A stretch of 38,366 nt of DNA from Vulcanimicrobiota bacterium (GTDB taxonomy: Bacteria > Vulcanimicrobiota > Xenobia > Xenobiales > JADMJV01), in the NCBI GenBank assembly GCA_023447635.1, contig JAEXNA010000122.1, positions 1-38,366 on the forward strand, in the 5' to 3' direction. A program made the translations under genes and the position numbers. The notes beneath the pieces were generated by a model that was given only the letters and a program-made list of their open reading frames with translations, was not told the origin of the DNA and did no database searches. Positions 1-9,708 of this stretch are shown here, piece by piece. Within the stretch, counting starts at the first letter, position 1; the number at the start of each line of letters is the position of its first letter.

Positions 1-537
1 CAGCGAGCGGGCGCCTTGTGCGACCCGCACGACGCTGGCGTGAGCGCGGTACAGACCCGCCTCTCGGCAGGCGAACGCAGCGCGCAGGAGCTCCCCCTGG
101 CCGACGACTCCGCAGCTCTGTCCGCCCCCCTGAAGGAAGCCGACCGCGATCCGCCAGAGCCCTTCGACAGCTTCGTTCTGTGAGGAGGAGAGGGCATCGG
201 AAGGGGGAGGGGAGGCCACGACGCTATCGTCATCTCCTCCGACCTCGGACCCTTCTTCCGCTCCGCCCTCATCCGGCTCCAGCACGGCAAGGACTGCCAG
301 GCGGTGCAGGCATTTGGGTGCCAGCAGGCAGCTACAGCCCAGATCGTCGAGCGAGGTCAGACAGCCGTCGCGCAGAGCCAGAGTGACAATCTCTCCGCCC
401 GACGTCTCGACGCTTCCGTCCTCGCGCCAGGCCCAGCCCAGAGCCACCTGAGGCTCTGCGTCCAGCTTCTTGAGCAGGCGCGGTGAGATCTCGGAGGCCA
501 ACTGCGCGAGCAGCGCCGGGTGCGCGCGAGGCTTCAC
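1..537 (-). CDS. SWIM zinc-finger protein (3' part beyond window)
   Basis: An open frame of 179 codons starts with GTG at 537 and runs off the left edge without a stop. The GTG overlaps the TGA of the upstream DUF5682-vWA gene (GTGA), which fixes the start by translational coupling. Residues C68, C70, C76 and H78 form CxC-x5-CxH, the SWIM zinc-finger signature; SWIM domains are known to mediate DNA or protein binding. An acidic, serine-rich linker (about residues 88-115) follows, then a helical segment. In E. coli the yehQ gene next to yehL/yehM/yehP also encodes a SWIM protein, so both motif and context support the call. It is the last gene of the operon seen here. Its target is unknown; a nucleic-acid-binding or adaptor role in the AAA+/vWA complex is inference. 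Confidence 0.8.
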   Translation of the reverse strand, partial: MKPRAHPALLAQLASEISPRLLKKLDAEPQVALGWAWREDGSVETSGGEIVTLALRDGCLTSLDDLGCSCLLAPKCLHRLAVLAVLEPDEGGAEEGSEVGGDDDSVVASPPPSDALSSSQNEAVEGLWRIAVGFLQGGGQSCGVVGQGELLRAAFACREAGLYRAHASVVRVAQGARSL

Positions 538-3500
538 GAGTGGCTCCCGATCTGCTCGCCTACCCAGCGCGCTAACTCTAGAGGGGTCAGCGCGGCCACC
601 GGCATCCCAGCCCCCACCACGGCGCTCGCCGTGGCTTCGCAGAAGCGCGGCTTGCCCGCATCGTCAAGAGCGGCCAGACCGAGCGGACGCGCTCCCGACT
701 CGGCCAGCGCCCGCACTTCGGCCAGCAGCGCGTCGGGCGAACCGCCGTCTTCGAAGTCGCTGACCAGAATCACGATGCTGCGGGAAGGCACCTGGAGCAA
801 CCCTCGCGCGTAAGCCAGGGCCGGCGAGATCAGCGTCCCTCCACCCACCTTTACCTCCAACAGCAAGGCCAGCGGGTCGGCAGCGCGTTCGGAGAAGTCG
901 ATAACCGAGGTCGAGAAGGTGATAAAGCTCACGGTCACGGCGGGCAGTCCGGCCAGAATGGCCGACATCAGAGCGCTATAGATCACGGACGGCTCCATGG
1001 AGCCCGAGACATCGACCACCAGCACCACGTGCCAGTCTAAAGAACGACGCGCGCGGGTCTTGAACAGCATCCGCTCGGGCGCCAGCCGCCAGTCGCCCTG
1101 CTCGTTATGATGGGCGGTATGAAGGTTCGCGCGCACCGTTCGGGCTAGGTCCAGCGCTCCTCCCGGGCGGCGTGTGGGGCGTGGAGTGCCCAGACCCGCG
1201 AAGGCCGGTCGCAACCTGGTCGCCAGTTCGCGCACGAGTTCGTCGACCACCCGTTGGACCAGCGGCCGCAGTTTGGCCATCTGGCTTTCGGAAAGGCCTC
1301 CTACCAGCGACAGCGCCTGCTGCAGCAGCTCGACCGAAGGTCGAACCTTGCCCGGATCAAGAGCAAGCAGCGCCGCCTTCCAACCCCGGTCAGCGGCTCG
1401 CCCCAGCACTTCCTGGCGGACTGGCTCTCCGAACAGGTCGGCTACCTCGTCGCCCCACTCCCAGGCGGACAGCTCTGGCTCGTCGTGGCCTCCGCCTCCC
1501 CCCACCAGAGGAGATGAGCCTTCCCCGTGGCCCCGTCCATAGAGCTCGTCCAGTGCCCTGGCAGCCCGAGCCGCGCGTCCGCCACCTCGTGGGCTCTGTC
1601 CCAGGAGCAGTCGGAAGCGGTCCTCCACCGAGAGCTCGCCGCGACTGGTCACCGTATCGGAGGGCAGCTCTTCGGACGGCGCCCCCCCATCAGCAGTAAT
1701 CACGAACGGAAGCCCCAGCCCCTCGACCTGACGACGTCCCTCGAGGTCGGCGAGTCTCAGCCGGGCCAGCAGTTCCGCCTCTAACGGCAGGGCTCGGTCC
1801 TTGAGAGAAAGGGCAGCGAAGAAGCGCCCCCGCTCGGCCGTGCTCAGCACCTCGAACGCTTCGCGCAAGGAGGGGACGCGGCGTAGAAACGCCTCGTCAT
1901 CGAGGTCGGCCACCGCCACCGTCATCTGATGCACCAGGTCGGGTCGCGCTTCCAACAAGGGGGAGGCTAGAGCCAGCAGCCCTTTCCATCGTCCTACGAG
2001 AGTGGGATCGGCTGGAGCGTGCAGCCAGGAGGCTAGTCTCGGAGCGATCTCGTGCGCAGCCGAGCGAGTGGCTTGTCCCTCTGCTGGCTCGTCGGTCGTT
2101 TCGGACTCTGTCTGTTCCAGGTAGAGAAGCGCCGCCGTTGCGGCACCTTGCATCAGCGGGGAGCCCTCGGTGGACATCCTGGACAGGGTGTAGCGGAAGC
2201 GAAGACCGGGGTCTTGGAGCCGGAGCAGGTCGCCCAGGGCGCGGGCATCGTCTAGCTGATCCGAACCCAGGAGGCCGTCCACGGCTTTGACCGCCGAGAC
2301 CACCAGGGTCTCTCGGACCTCGGGTCGATCCCATCGGAAGGCCGCCACGGGCACCGGGGGCACGCCTTCGTCCTCGGGGGGGAGGCCCGGAATCTGTCCC
2401 AGCTTCAGGCGGTCGAGCAGTGAGATAGCGCTCAGCAGTTGCGGAAGGGTAGCCGTGGTCAAGAACTCTCCGGTCAGGGCGTCGAGAAGTTGCGAGACAA
2501 GGTCGGGGAGGGCGCACTCGGCGGCCCCGATAAGACGGGTGAGTAAAGGGGTTTCGGGATCGAGCAGCGAGCCGCGGGCCGCCTGGGCCAGCGTCACGCC
2601 CCGCAGGCCCGCCATCTCGACCCCGGCCACCGAGTGAGGCGTCCAGTCCAGCCACCAGACCTGGGTTAGAGTGTCGCCAGAGTCGCGATGCGCCCCATAG
2701 TCGACCCCGCAGTACTGCAGTCTTTTCAAAGTCACGTGACGGCTTCGGTCGAGTGGGGAGCGCAGAGGATCGAGTCGCATCTGCTCAGGGCCGAGTGGAA
2801 GCCGGAGTTTTTCCAGAACGTCCTCGGTGTGTGGGAGCAGGCCAGAGGTCGGCGTGCCTGGAGCGAGCCGTCCGCGACGCTTGGCGACCAGCACGTTCTC
2901 CAGCGCTTTCGCTAGAGCGCGCCCTCGGCCTAACAATTCTCCCTGAGCCATGCTGGTCTGAACGGCTTCCAGGAATTCCCGTCGTCCAGGAGCGGGCAGC
3001 CCTCGAAGGGACGCCAACTCCAAACAGATCCGCACGCACTCCTGGGCATCGGGACTGCCCGCAGGATGACGTTGCGTACGAAGGTCGCGACACAGCTCGA
3101 CGGCCAGTTCGCTGACGATGTCGCGCAGCTTCCCAGGCTCCAGACCCGTCTCATACACCTGCTGCTGCCAGCGCGGGTCGCGGATGCCGGCAGGGTAGCC
3201 AGAACGCGAATCGAGCAGGTCGAAGCTGTAAGGGACCAACGAGGTCCGCACCTCACGCGGGGCGTCGGACTCGACTTCCTGCCAGAGCTCTGGAGCCTCC
3301 AACAGGGCCGCCGCGTGAAAGCTGCCGATCACGGCGGCGATACGCTCCTCTTTGCGCTGGGCCAGCGCCCTTCGCATGGCGGTTTCCCGCGCCAGATCGC
3401 GCGGCCTCAAGCCCGGCTCTGCGGCGTCGCTCAGCCTTTGCACCCAGCCGACCAGCAGAGCTGCCTGGCGCAACGCCTCCGCTGTCGAACCGGCGGCGCG

Positions 3501-3950
3501 CGACTCGATCTGGATGTCCCACATCTCGTCGAAATCGGGGCCGCCCAACCTCTCCAACCAGCCGTCCAGGCTTCCCGCCTCGCCCCCCTCCAACCGGACC
3601 GGAGAACCCTCGACCTTCACCCCGGCGGGCAGGTCGAACGGCACCACCGGCACGTTATGACGATGAGCCCAGCGTACCGCCACGAGTTCCGGCGAGAAGT
3701 CGGCGAAGGGATAAAAGAACAGCCGGTCGCTGTCGTCGGCACCAGCTAGCGCGATCGGAGCTTCCGTGAGGGGGTCTCCCAGCCAGGGCAACCAGCTCTC
3801 GAACTGAGGCGGCAGTTCCAGCAGAAGAACCTCTGGAGCGTAGCCGTCCAACCACTCTTCCATGCGCGCCGCACAGGCCGGTGAGTGGTGACGCACTCCG
3901 ATCAGAAACGGTCGCCGGCATTGGGCCAGCCGCTCCAGGGTAGAGATCAT
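534..3950 (-). CDS. DUF5682-vWA fusion protein (YehM-YehP-like)
   Basis: The protein has 1138 residues. The ATG at 3950 overlaps the MoxR stop (ATGA) and is preferred over an in-frame GTG at 3989. The N-terminus has the DUF5682 hallmark GVRHHSPACA (H21, H22), then a LLLELPP strand and a YPFADFSPE segment, as in TIKI/ChaN-like folds. A long helical middle follows. The C-terminus (about 975-1130) is a von Willebrand A domain with a complete MIDAS: DVSGS 980-984, T1039 in GGGT, and D1065 in SDFED. vWA domains paired with MoxR ATPases usually act as metal-dependent adaptors for remodelling. In E. coli the same two parts are, as I recall, separate genes (yehM, yehP), so this looks like a natural fusion. 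No signal peptide or membrane segment is visible, so it is probably cytoplasmic. Whether the DUF5682 part is enzymatic is unknown. Confidence 0.85.
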   Translation of the reverse strand: MISTLERLAQCRRPFLIGVRHHSPACAARMEEWLDGYAPEVLLLELPPQFESWLPWLGDPLTEAPIALAGADDSDRLFFYPFADFSPELVAVRWAHRHNVPVVPFDLPAGVKVEGSPVRLEGGEAGSLDGWLERLGGPDFDEMWDIQIESRAAGSTAEALRQAALLVGWVQRLSDAAEPGLRPRDLARETAMRRALAQRKEERIAAVIGSFHAAALLEAPELWQEVESDAPREVRTSLVPYSFDLLDSRSGYPAGIRDPRWQQQVYETGLEPGKLRDIVSELAVELCRDLRTQRHPAGSPDAQECVRICLELASLRGLPAPGRREFLEAVQTSMAQGELLGRGRALAKALENVLVAKRRGRLAPGTPTSGLLPHTEDVLEKLRLPLGPEQMRLDPLRSPLDRSRHVTLKRLQYCGVDYGAHRDSGDTLTQVWWLDWTPHSVAGVEMAGLRGVTLAQAARGSLLDPETPLLTRLIGAAECALPDLVSQLLDALTGEFLTTATLPQLLSAISLLDRLKLGQIPGLPPEDEGVPPVPVAAFRWDRPEVRETLVVSAVKAVDGLLGSDQLDDARALGDLLRLQDPGLRFRYTLSRMSTEGSPLMQGAATAALLYLEQTESETTDEPAEGQATRSAAHEIAPRLASWLHAPADPTLVGRWKGLLALASPLLEARPDLVHQMTVAVADLDDEAFLRRVPSLREAFEVLSTAERGRFFAALSLKDRALPLEAELLARLRLADLEGRRQVEGLGLPFVITADGGAPSEELPSDTVTSRGELSVEDRFRLLLGQSPRGGGRAARAARALDELYGRGHGEGSSPLVGGGGGHDEPELSAWEWGDEVADLFGEPVRQEVLGRAADRGWKAALLALDPGKVRPSVELLQQALSLVGGLSESQMAKLRPLVQRVVDELVRELATRLRPAFAGLGTPRPTRRPGGALDLARTVRANLHTAHHNEQGDWRLAPERMLFKTRARRSLDWHVVLVVDVSGSMEPSVIYSALMSAILAGLPAVTVSFITFSTSVIDFSERAADPLALLLEVKVGGGTLISPALAYARGLLQVPSRSIVILVSDFEDGGSPDALLAEVRALAESGARPLGLAALDDAGKPRFCEATASAVVGAGMPVAALTPLELARWVGEQIGSHS

Positions 3951-5053
3951 CCCTCCAGAACGGCCCTTAGCTCCAGCAACCGCTTCCACACCCGACCGCC
4001 CTCGGCCGCGCGTTTGCTGACGGCTCCGTCCCAGTAGGAAAGCAGGCGAGCTCGGTCCTGGGTGTCGTCCTTGCTGACCACGCCCAGCAGATAGCCCGGC
4101 AAGAGCGACAGCGGGTCGCGCTGGCTGGGGAAGAAGCTGGCCTGGAGCGACATCGAGGAAGCGACCGCGACGGCTTCGGCCGTGCTCATCACCGTGCCGG
4201 GTTTTTCGACCGACCAGCCCTCGACCGAGCGGCCTTCCCGCAGGTCGCGGAAGGCGGTAACCAGCGCCTCCAGGATAGAGTCGTCGAGGGCGAACGGCGT
4301 TCCGACCGGGGCCACGGCGGCCATCGCCTGGCGGCGCACCAGGGCAATTTCGGCGTCGCGATCGGCGATCGGCGGGACGACCTCGAAGTTGAACCGGCGC
4401 TTGAGCGCCGAGGACATCTCGGAAACGCCCTTATCGCGCAAGTTGGCCGTGGCAATGATATTGAACCCAGGTCTGGCGTATTCGGCCTGACCCAGTTCGG
4501 GGATTCCCATGCGACGGTCGCTGAGCAGGGAAACCATAGCGTCCTGCACCTCGGGCAGGCAGCGCGTCAACTCCTCGACTCGGGCCAGAGCGCCGTCGCG
4601 CATGCCGGTCAGGACGGGGGAGGGGACGAGCGCCTCGGGCTGAGGCCCTTTGGCCAACAGCAGCGAGTAGTTCCAGCCGTAGCGAAGCTGCTCTTCGGTA
4701 GTGCCTGCCGTGCCCTGGACGGTCAGCCCGGAGGTGCCCGAAATGGCGGCCGCCAGCAGTTCGCTGAGCATGGATTTCGCCGTTCCGGGCTCCCCGACCA
4801 GCAGTAGCCCGCGCTGGCCGGTAAGGGTAATAACGCAGCGCTCGACCAGCGCCCGGTCGCCTACGAATTTCGGACTAATGGTGATTGGCGTAGCCTTGCT
4901 CAGCGGCCCTTTCGAGCCGACGATGAAGGTCACGACCGAAGCCGGGGAGAGCTTCCAGCCCGGAGGTTTTGGACCGGAATCCGCCTTGTGCAGCGCTTCG
5001 AGTTCGTCAGCGTAAAGCTGCTCGGGCGGCGGGGCCTGAATCAGCTCCGTCAT
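3947..5053 (-). CDS. MoxR-type AAA+ ATPase (YehL-like)
   Basis: The protein has 368 residues. The ATG at 5053 overlaps the upstream TGA; a longer in-frame reading upstream lies inside the preceding gene and is rejected. Walker A is GEPGTAKS (87-94), sensor 1 is ATAN (N204), and the arginine finger is in LKRRF (R219/R220). The Walker B position reads ALARVEELTR (155-164), so the usual Asp of DE is Glu. The spacing to VQDAMVSLLSDRR matches the MoxR pattern (VQxALLExMxE). MoxR ATPases remodel or activate partner proteins, generally with a vWA protein, and the next gene carries that domain. It is the third gene of the operon and is translationally coupled on both sides. Its substrate is unknown. 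ATP hydrolysis may be retained with Glu in Walker B, but this cannot be judged from sequence alone. Confidence 0.9.
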   Translation of the reverse strand: MTELIQAPPPEQLYADELEALHKADSGPKPPGWKLSPASVVTFIVGSKGPLSKATPITISPKFVGDRALVERCVITLTGQRGLLLVGEPGTAKSMLSELLAAAISGTSGLTVQGTAGTTEEQLRYGWNYSLLLAKGPQPEALVPSPVLTGMRDGALARVEELTRCLPEVQDAMVSLLSDRRMGIPELGQAEYARPGFNIIATANLRDKGVSEMSSALKRRFNFEVVPPIADRDAEIALVRRQAMAAVAPVGTPFALDDSILEALVTAFRDLREGRSVEGWSVEKPGTVMSTAEAVAVASSMSLQASFFPSQRDPLSLLPGYLLGVVSKDDTQDRARLLSYWDGAVSKRAAEGGRVWKRLLELRAVLEG

Positions 5054-8000
5054 CTCTTGCGACCTTTCTTCGTGCTGTCGAGCGCTTTCGACTCGTCGTA
5101 AGCCGGGGTGTCGCCATCGAGGACACGCTTCCAGGCCATCCCGAAGGTGTCGCCGAGCGGGCGGGGCGAGAGCACGTGGTCCAGCAGGTAGGCGGGAGGG
5201 TTGAAGGGCAGCTGATAAAGCGGCACTTTCCAGCTTTCCATCGGCAGGTGCGGCGCCTTCAGATCCTCCCATCCACCGGGCAGGAAGTGAGCCCGCCCGG
5301 CTCGGGACCGCTTGGCTTCGAGGACCAGTTCTTTGCCCACCAGTTCGGCGGCGGCTTTCTTGTACTCGCCGGCGCTCCAGCCGTTCCAGAGCTGCACGTT
5401 CTTCGAAGTAGGACGCGCTAGCGCCAGAGTCTGCAGGTACAGGGTGGCGGCATTAGTGCTGATCTCGAAGTGGGCAGCAACTTCGCCGACCAGATGAGGA
5501 GCACTGACGTTAGGATTACCTTCATACACACCGGGTGCGGTCGCTTCCCCCATCCGCTGAACTAGCGAGGCGAAGTCCGGGTTCTGGGAAATCCACCAGG
5601 CCGCCCAGCCGGTATGCGGGAGCAGCGTGGCAAAGGAGCGGAAGATATCGTCATCGGGCCTGTACTTTGCCGGGTGGTAGGTGATGCGTTGTGACCACTT
5701 GTTGTCCTCGAAGCTGAACCCGGCCTGGTCGGCCGCGTGTTTAAAGGCTGCACTCGCTTTCTCGTCGCTGCTGTAGATCGAGCCCATGGCGAACACCAGT
5801 CCCGGATGTTTCAGGCGCTCTTGCAGCAACGGCCAGACTTTGAGCACCGCCTCGCGCAGCGGGTCGCCGCTAGGGGCGTACTCGTAGAGATGGCTCAGGT
5901 AGAGCACCAGCGTATTCAGATGGTGCTCGCTGAACGCCTCGGTCCACTCGGCTTCCTGGCCCGTCGTGTTCTTCGCATAAGGGCTATCGGCAGGCGAGCT
6001 GAGCCAGCCCAGCATCAGGCCAGGTTTGATCATACGCGCCAAATCGGCCAGCCCTTTGAGCGTCTCTTCCGAGGCGGCCAGGCGTCGCCCGACCACCCGG
6101 TTCCAGGCGGCGGCTAAAAGCTCGGCGTTCTGCTCGGGCTTGCTCCAGAGCTCTTCAGGATCGGCGGGCATCGCCTCGCGGTAGATGCGTAGTCGCGCCT
6201 CGCTAGTGATGTTGTTCAGGTTGTCGCGCGCCACCCGGGCTTCGGCGGCCTTGAGCCCCATCGCCTCTCGCACCTCGGTGGGCAAGAAGTTGGCCTCGTA
6301 GGTGCGGAAGTAGGGCAGTCCGGCGCAGACCAGACAGGCTTCGGCCAGCGACAGTCCGGTCAGCTCGGAGAGTCGACGAGGCTCTTCGGGGTTCCACGGT
6401 CGAGGGCCGCGCTCGCGGACGAGGTTGGCCAGGCTTTTCAGGCTCTCGGCGGTTTCCTCGGCGGGAAGCGCCGAGGCGGAGACCAGGTTCGTCTTGTCGG
6501 GCACCTTGAACTGCCCACCGTGGTGGAACTCGATCCCGCTGTGCACGGCGTCTTTGCCCCAGCCGTCGCGCTCGAGCAGGTAGCCGTTGGCGCCGTCGAT
6601 CAGTTGAGTCGAGGAGTGGTAGGAGACTTCAGGCAGGTTCAGGGCGATCCGCCGGAAGCTTTTGGGCTGCCCGTAGAGAGACGATTCCGCCCAGCCTTCC
6701 AGCAGGTCGGCGGCGACCTGGCACTCGGCGCGGTCGCCGAACGGCGCCACCGCGCGCCAGGCCAGAGAGCGGAAGCTTCCGGCGAAGCCGCTCAGGACTC
6801 CCAGCGGAGGAGTGTTAGAGGGGTCGGGAGGGGAGAAGATGGACGAAGGAGGCTTCGAAAACAGGCCGGCTACCTTCTGCAGCAACCCCGGCTTGGGTGC
6901 TTCGCTGAGCTTCTCTACCATACGGTCGAGGAAGGCGATCTCTTGGCGCAGATCGTGATCGTTGTTCGCGTTGATGAGAAACGAACTGAGCAGCTCTTTG
7001 AGCGTCATTGCGGGCAGGGGGGCAGAGCGGGGCCCGGCGTTCTCCGGCAGGCTGTTCACGAAGTTGCTTAGTCGCCCCTGAAGCTCGTTGGCGAGCTGTA
7101 CGGCGCTTTGCACGCCCGCTGTGATCCGGGCGTCCTTCAAAGAAAGCTTGCCCTTCCCCTCGAGCAGCTTGGCGGCCGTCGCGTCGCTGATTTCTCGCAG
7201 TTGCAGCGAGTCAGCCTCATTGCGCCAGCGCAGCAGCGGCCACCAGATATGAGGCAGTCGGAAGGTGAGGCTCTGCGGGAAAGTATCCCAGTCGGCCAGG
7301 GTGGCCTTGCTCTCGGGGTCGGTCACGGCCGCCGAGTTGTGACGGTAAGTGAGCAGACGTCGCCCACCAGGTATCGTCACGGCGCCCTGGGGCTGGGCCT
7401 TACCTCGAATGCTCGAGAGCTCGCCGCTACAGCTCCATCCGTCCAGGGTTTCCGCTTCCCAGCGGCTCTCGTCGTCGTCGGTGCGCAAACGAAAACCGTG
7501 CATTCCGAGGTCGCCAGGCAGCGGATACAGCGAACAGACGTGCAGGGATAGCTTGGTTCCCGGCTGGGCATAGTCTTCCAGGAACGCCGGCAGGGAGAAG
7601 CGGCCGGCTTTCCCAGTGCGAGGGTCGTACTCCCGCAGACGCGTCTCTCCGGACGTCCACTCGGTGTTCCAGCAGGTCTCTCCGTCGCAGAACATTCGGC
7701 CGGATGAGTTGGGAATTTCGGCGTCGCCGGCTTGCACCGCCCGCCCGCCGAAGGTATGACCGATTCCCGGCAGTTCGGCGGCAGGGTTGCCCAGCGACGA
7801 AGATGTGTAGCCCGTGATCGACACGGGTTGACCACCGCTCCAGCTGCCGACCCGGTCGTAGTTGTGGTAATACTCGGTGAGAAACTGTCCGCCGATGAAG
7901 TAGGCGCCGTTGAGACGGGCGTTGGCGGGCAGCCGCAGGTCGTGGCGGCCCAGGATTCCGTCGTAGCCCACCGCGATGGCGCGGGTCGAGTTCGAAATCA

Positions 8001-9708
8001 CCAGGTTAGGAAAGTACCCGTCGTACTCGAGTTCGACCTTCCCGTCGGGGCTCAGCTCCTGGACGGCTTGCTCCATGGCAGGCCAGGTCAGCTCGTCGGG
8101 CACGAAGCCGCGAAGGGTGCGCCCTAGAATAGCGGCGATGGATAGGTTCTGCACCCGCTCGCGCAGGTCGGCGTAAGGCGCCAGCAGTTCGGGAACGCCG
8201 AACCCTTCCCAGCTTTCGAGCAGCGTTTTCAGGCGCGGGAGAGCGCCTCGTTCCAGGTCGTCGATCTGGTTGCCCAGCCCCTGTCGTCGAAGCTCGGTCC
8301 AGCCGGGTTTGCCGATGATAGCAGCTTCGAAGCTCGAGTTTCCGGCGTGGCGCTCGAGCGATTGCAGCAGGATCGCTTTGAGCTTAGGCTGCTCCATGCA
8401 GTGCTTGACGTCACGACGCCGCTCGGCCCCGGTGGCGGTAGCCCAGGCCGAGAGGTCGCTGGGGTAGATGTAAGTTTCGGTTTCGACTTCGAGCGCGATC
8501 CCGAGACTCAGCATCTCTTCGCACAGGTCCAGATCGAGCAAGCGCCAGCCAGTGCGGACTTTGACCGGCACGCCTTCTTGGGTGAGACGGTCCGCCATCC
8601 GCCTGACTAGCGGGAACAGGGCGTCGGGATTTGGCGCGCTGCTGTAGGTCGAGAAGCTTCCCAGGATCCCACTGAGCCATTCGGCCACAGCGCCTTCGGA
8701 CATCTCTTCAGGGCGCTTGTCGGTAAGGTAGCGGGTCAGATTCCACTCTTCCAGCAGCCCCAGCCAGGTCTCGCCGTGCTTGAGGCGGTCGCCACCAAAG
8801 ACGGGCTTGAGCTTTAATACCGCAAGGCCAAGCTCGGTGGAGCCCTTGCATAACTCTTTCACACTGGCTTTGGCGGTATTCCAGAAATCGATCGGGGCGC
8901 GAGCCAGCGAGGCCGCTCCGAGCACCTCTTCCACGAAGGCGCGCTCTTCCGATTTGACCTCCTTGCCCGCGGCTTTGGCGAGTTTGTTGAGGTCTTTGAG
9001 CATGGCGGCCCAGGGCGGCATTCCGCCCAGGGTGCGACGCAGGCAAAGCTCGCGATACTGCTGGTACGCTTCTTCGGGAGAGCGTTCTTTGGCCAGATCG
9101 GTGGCGTAGCCGGTCAGCGCCTTGACGCTGATCGCTCCGGCCAGGGCAAATTCCAGGAAGGTGTCGCGACGCAGATTTTCATCGACGGTCAGAGCGTGGA
9201 CTTTCTCGGAATCGCGAGCCTTGGTGAACATCTGGGTGGCCATGTTCGAGTTGCTGTTTTCGAGGTAGACGCGCCCCGCTTCTTCGTAGAACGAGGGCAG
9301 GAAGTGCGGGACAGAAGCAGCCAGGCGTCCGGCAATGGTGGTGAAGCCGTCTTTGGCGGCACCGGGTTTGGAGCGGACCAGACGCGCCTGAGCGCGGAAC
9401 TCCTTGACCACTTCCAGGGCCAGCGAGCCGCGCGCCGGGTCGTGGATCAGGGCCCAGGCGGGGAAGACCAGGCCTTTGCGAAGCTGGCGGCCGACCGGGG
9501 TGGAGGGGCCTGCGGGGTGGCTGAAGCCATGGAACTCCATCCCCAGGTCTTCGGCCGGGACCAGGGTGGAGGGGACCAGACGGGCGACCACGCGCTCGCC
9601 CAAGGCGGGGTGCAGGTAGTGGCGAGCGGCGACCTCGTCGAGGCGCTTGTCCGTGTCTCCCGATAGTGGCGCGACGCCGCCGGCTTGAGCGATCTGATAA
9701 GGGTTCAT
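5050..9708 (-). CDS. Large 1552-residue operon protein of unknown function
   Basis: The ATG at 9708 follows GAAGGAGGAAGA, an excellent ribosome binding site, and overlaps the previous TGA (ATGA); the open frame upstream of it is antisense noise. The stop overlaps the MoxR start. There is no signal peptide, no convincing membrane segment and no P-loop. The N-terminal third is alpha-helical with short repeats resembling degenerate TPR/HEAT (for example around NMATQMFTKARDSEKVHAL). The middle has beta-rich, aromatic, Gly-rich stretches (about residues 640-900), reminiscent of a propeller or lectin-like fold. The last 500 residues are again helical. I recall similar giant proteins beside DUF4132 and MoxR genes in actinobacteria, but I cannot name a family with confidence. 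The context suggests a scaffold or substrate-recognition subunit of the AAA+/vWA machine, which is inference. Confidence 0.85.
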   Translation of the reverse strand: MNPYQIAQAGGVAPLSGDTDKRLDEVAARHYLHPALGERVVARLVPSTLVPAEDLGMEFHGFSHPAGPSTPVGRQLRKGLVFPAWALIHDPARGSLALEVVKEFRAQARLVRSKPGAAKDGFTTIAGRLAASVPHFLPSFYEEAGRVYLENSNSNMATQMFTKARDSEKVHALTVDENLRRDTFLEFALAGAISVKALTGYATDLAKERSPEEAYQQYRELCLRRTLGGMPPWAAMLKDLNKLAKAAGKEVKSEERAFVEEVLGAASLARAPIDFWNTAKASVKELCKGSTELGLAVLKLKPVFGGDRLKHGETWLGLLEEWNLTRYLTDKRPEEMSEGAVAEWLSGILGSFSTYSSAPNPDALFPLVRRMADRLTQEGVPVKVRTGWRLLDLDLCEEMLSLGIALEVETETYIYPSDLSAWATATGAERRRDVKHCMEQPKLKAILLQSLERHAGNSSFEAAIIGKPGWTELRRQGLGNQIDDLERGALPRLKTLLESWEGFGVPELLAPYADLRERVQNLSIAAILGRTLRGFVPDELTWPAMEQAVQELSPDGKVELEYDGYFPNLVISNSTRAIAVGYDGILGRHDLRLPANARLNGAYFIGGQFLTEYYHNYDRVGSWSGGQPVSITGYTSSSLGNPAAELPGIGHTFGGRAVQAGDAEIPNSSGRMFCDGETCWNTEWTSGETRLREYDPRTGKAGRFSLPAFLEDYAQPGTKLSLHVCSLYPLPGDLGMHGFRLRTDDDESRWEAETLDGWSCSGELSSIRGKAQPQGAVTIPGGRRLLTYRHNSAAVTDPESKATLADWDTFPQSLTFRLPHIWWPLLRWRNEADSLQLREISDATAAKLLEGKGKLSLKDARITAGVQSAVQLANELQGRLSNFVNSLPENAGPRSAPLPAMTLKELLSSFLINANNDHDLRQEIAFLDRMVEKLSEAPKPGLLQKVAGLFSKPPSSIFSPPDPSNTPPLGVLSGFAGSFRSLAWRAVAPFGDRAECQVAADLLEGWAESSLYGQPKSFRRIALNLPEVSYHSSTQLIDGANGYLLERDGWGKDAVHSGIEFHHGGQFKVPDKTNLVSASALPAEETAESLKSLANLVRERGPRPWNPEEPRRLSELTGLSLAEACLVCAGLPYFRTYEANFLPTEVREAMGLKAAEARVARDNLNNITSEARLRIYREAMPADPEELWSKPEQNAELLAAAWNRVVGRRLAASEETLKGLADLARMIKPGLMLGWLSSPADSPYAKNTTGQEAEWTEAFSEHHLNTLVLYLSHLYEYAPSGDPLREAVLKVWPLLQERLKHPGLVFAMGSIYSSDEKASAAFKHAADQAGFSFEDNKWSQRITYHPAKYRPDDDIFRSFATLLPHTGWAAWWISQNPDFASLVQRMGEATAPGVYEGNPNVSAPHLVGEVAAHFEISTNAATLYLQTLALARPTSKNVQLWNGWSAGEYKKAAAELVGKELVLEAKRSRAGRAHFLPGGWEDLKAPHLPMESWKVPLYQLPFNPPAYLLDHVLSPRPLGDTFGMAWKRVLDGDTPAYDESKALDSTKKGRKR

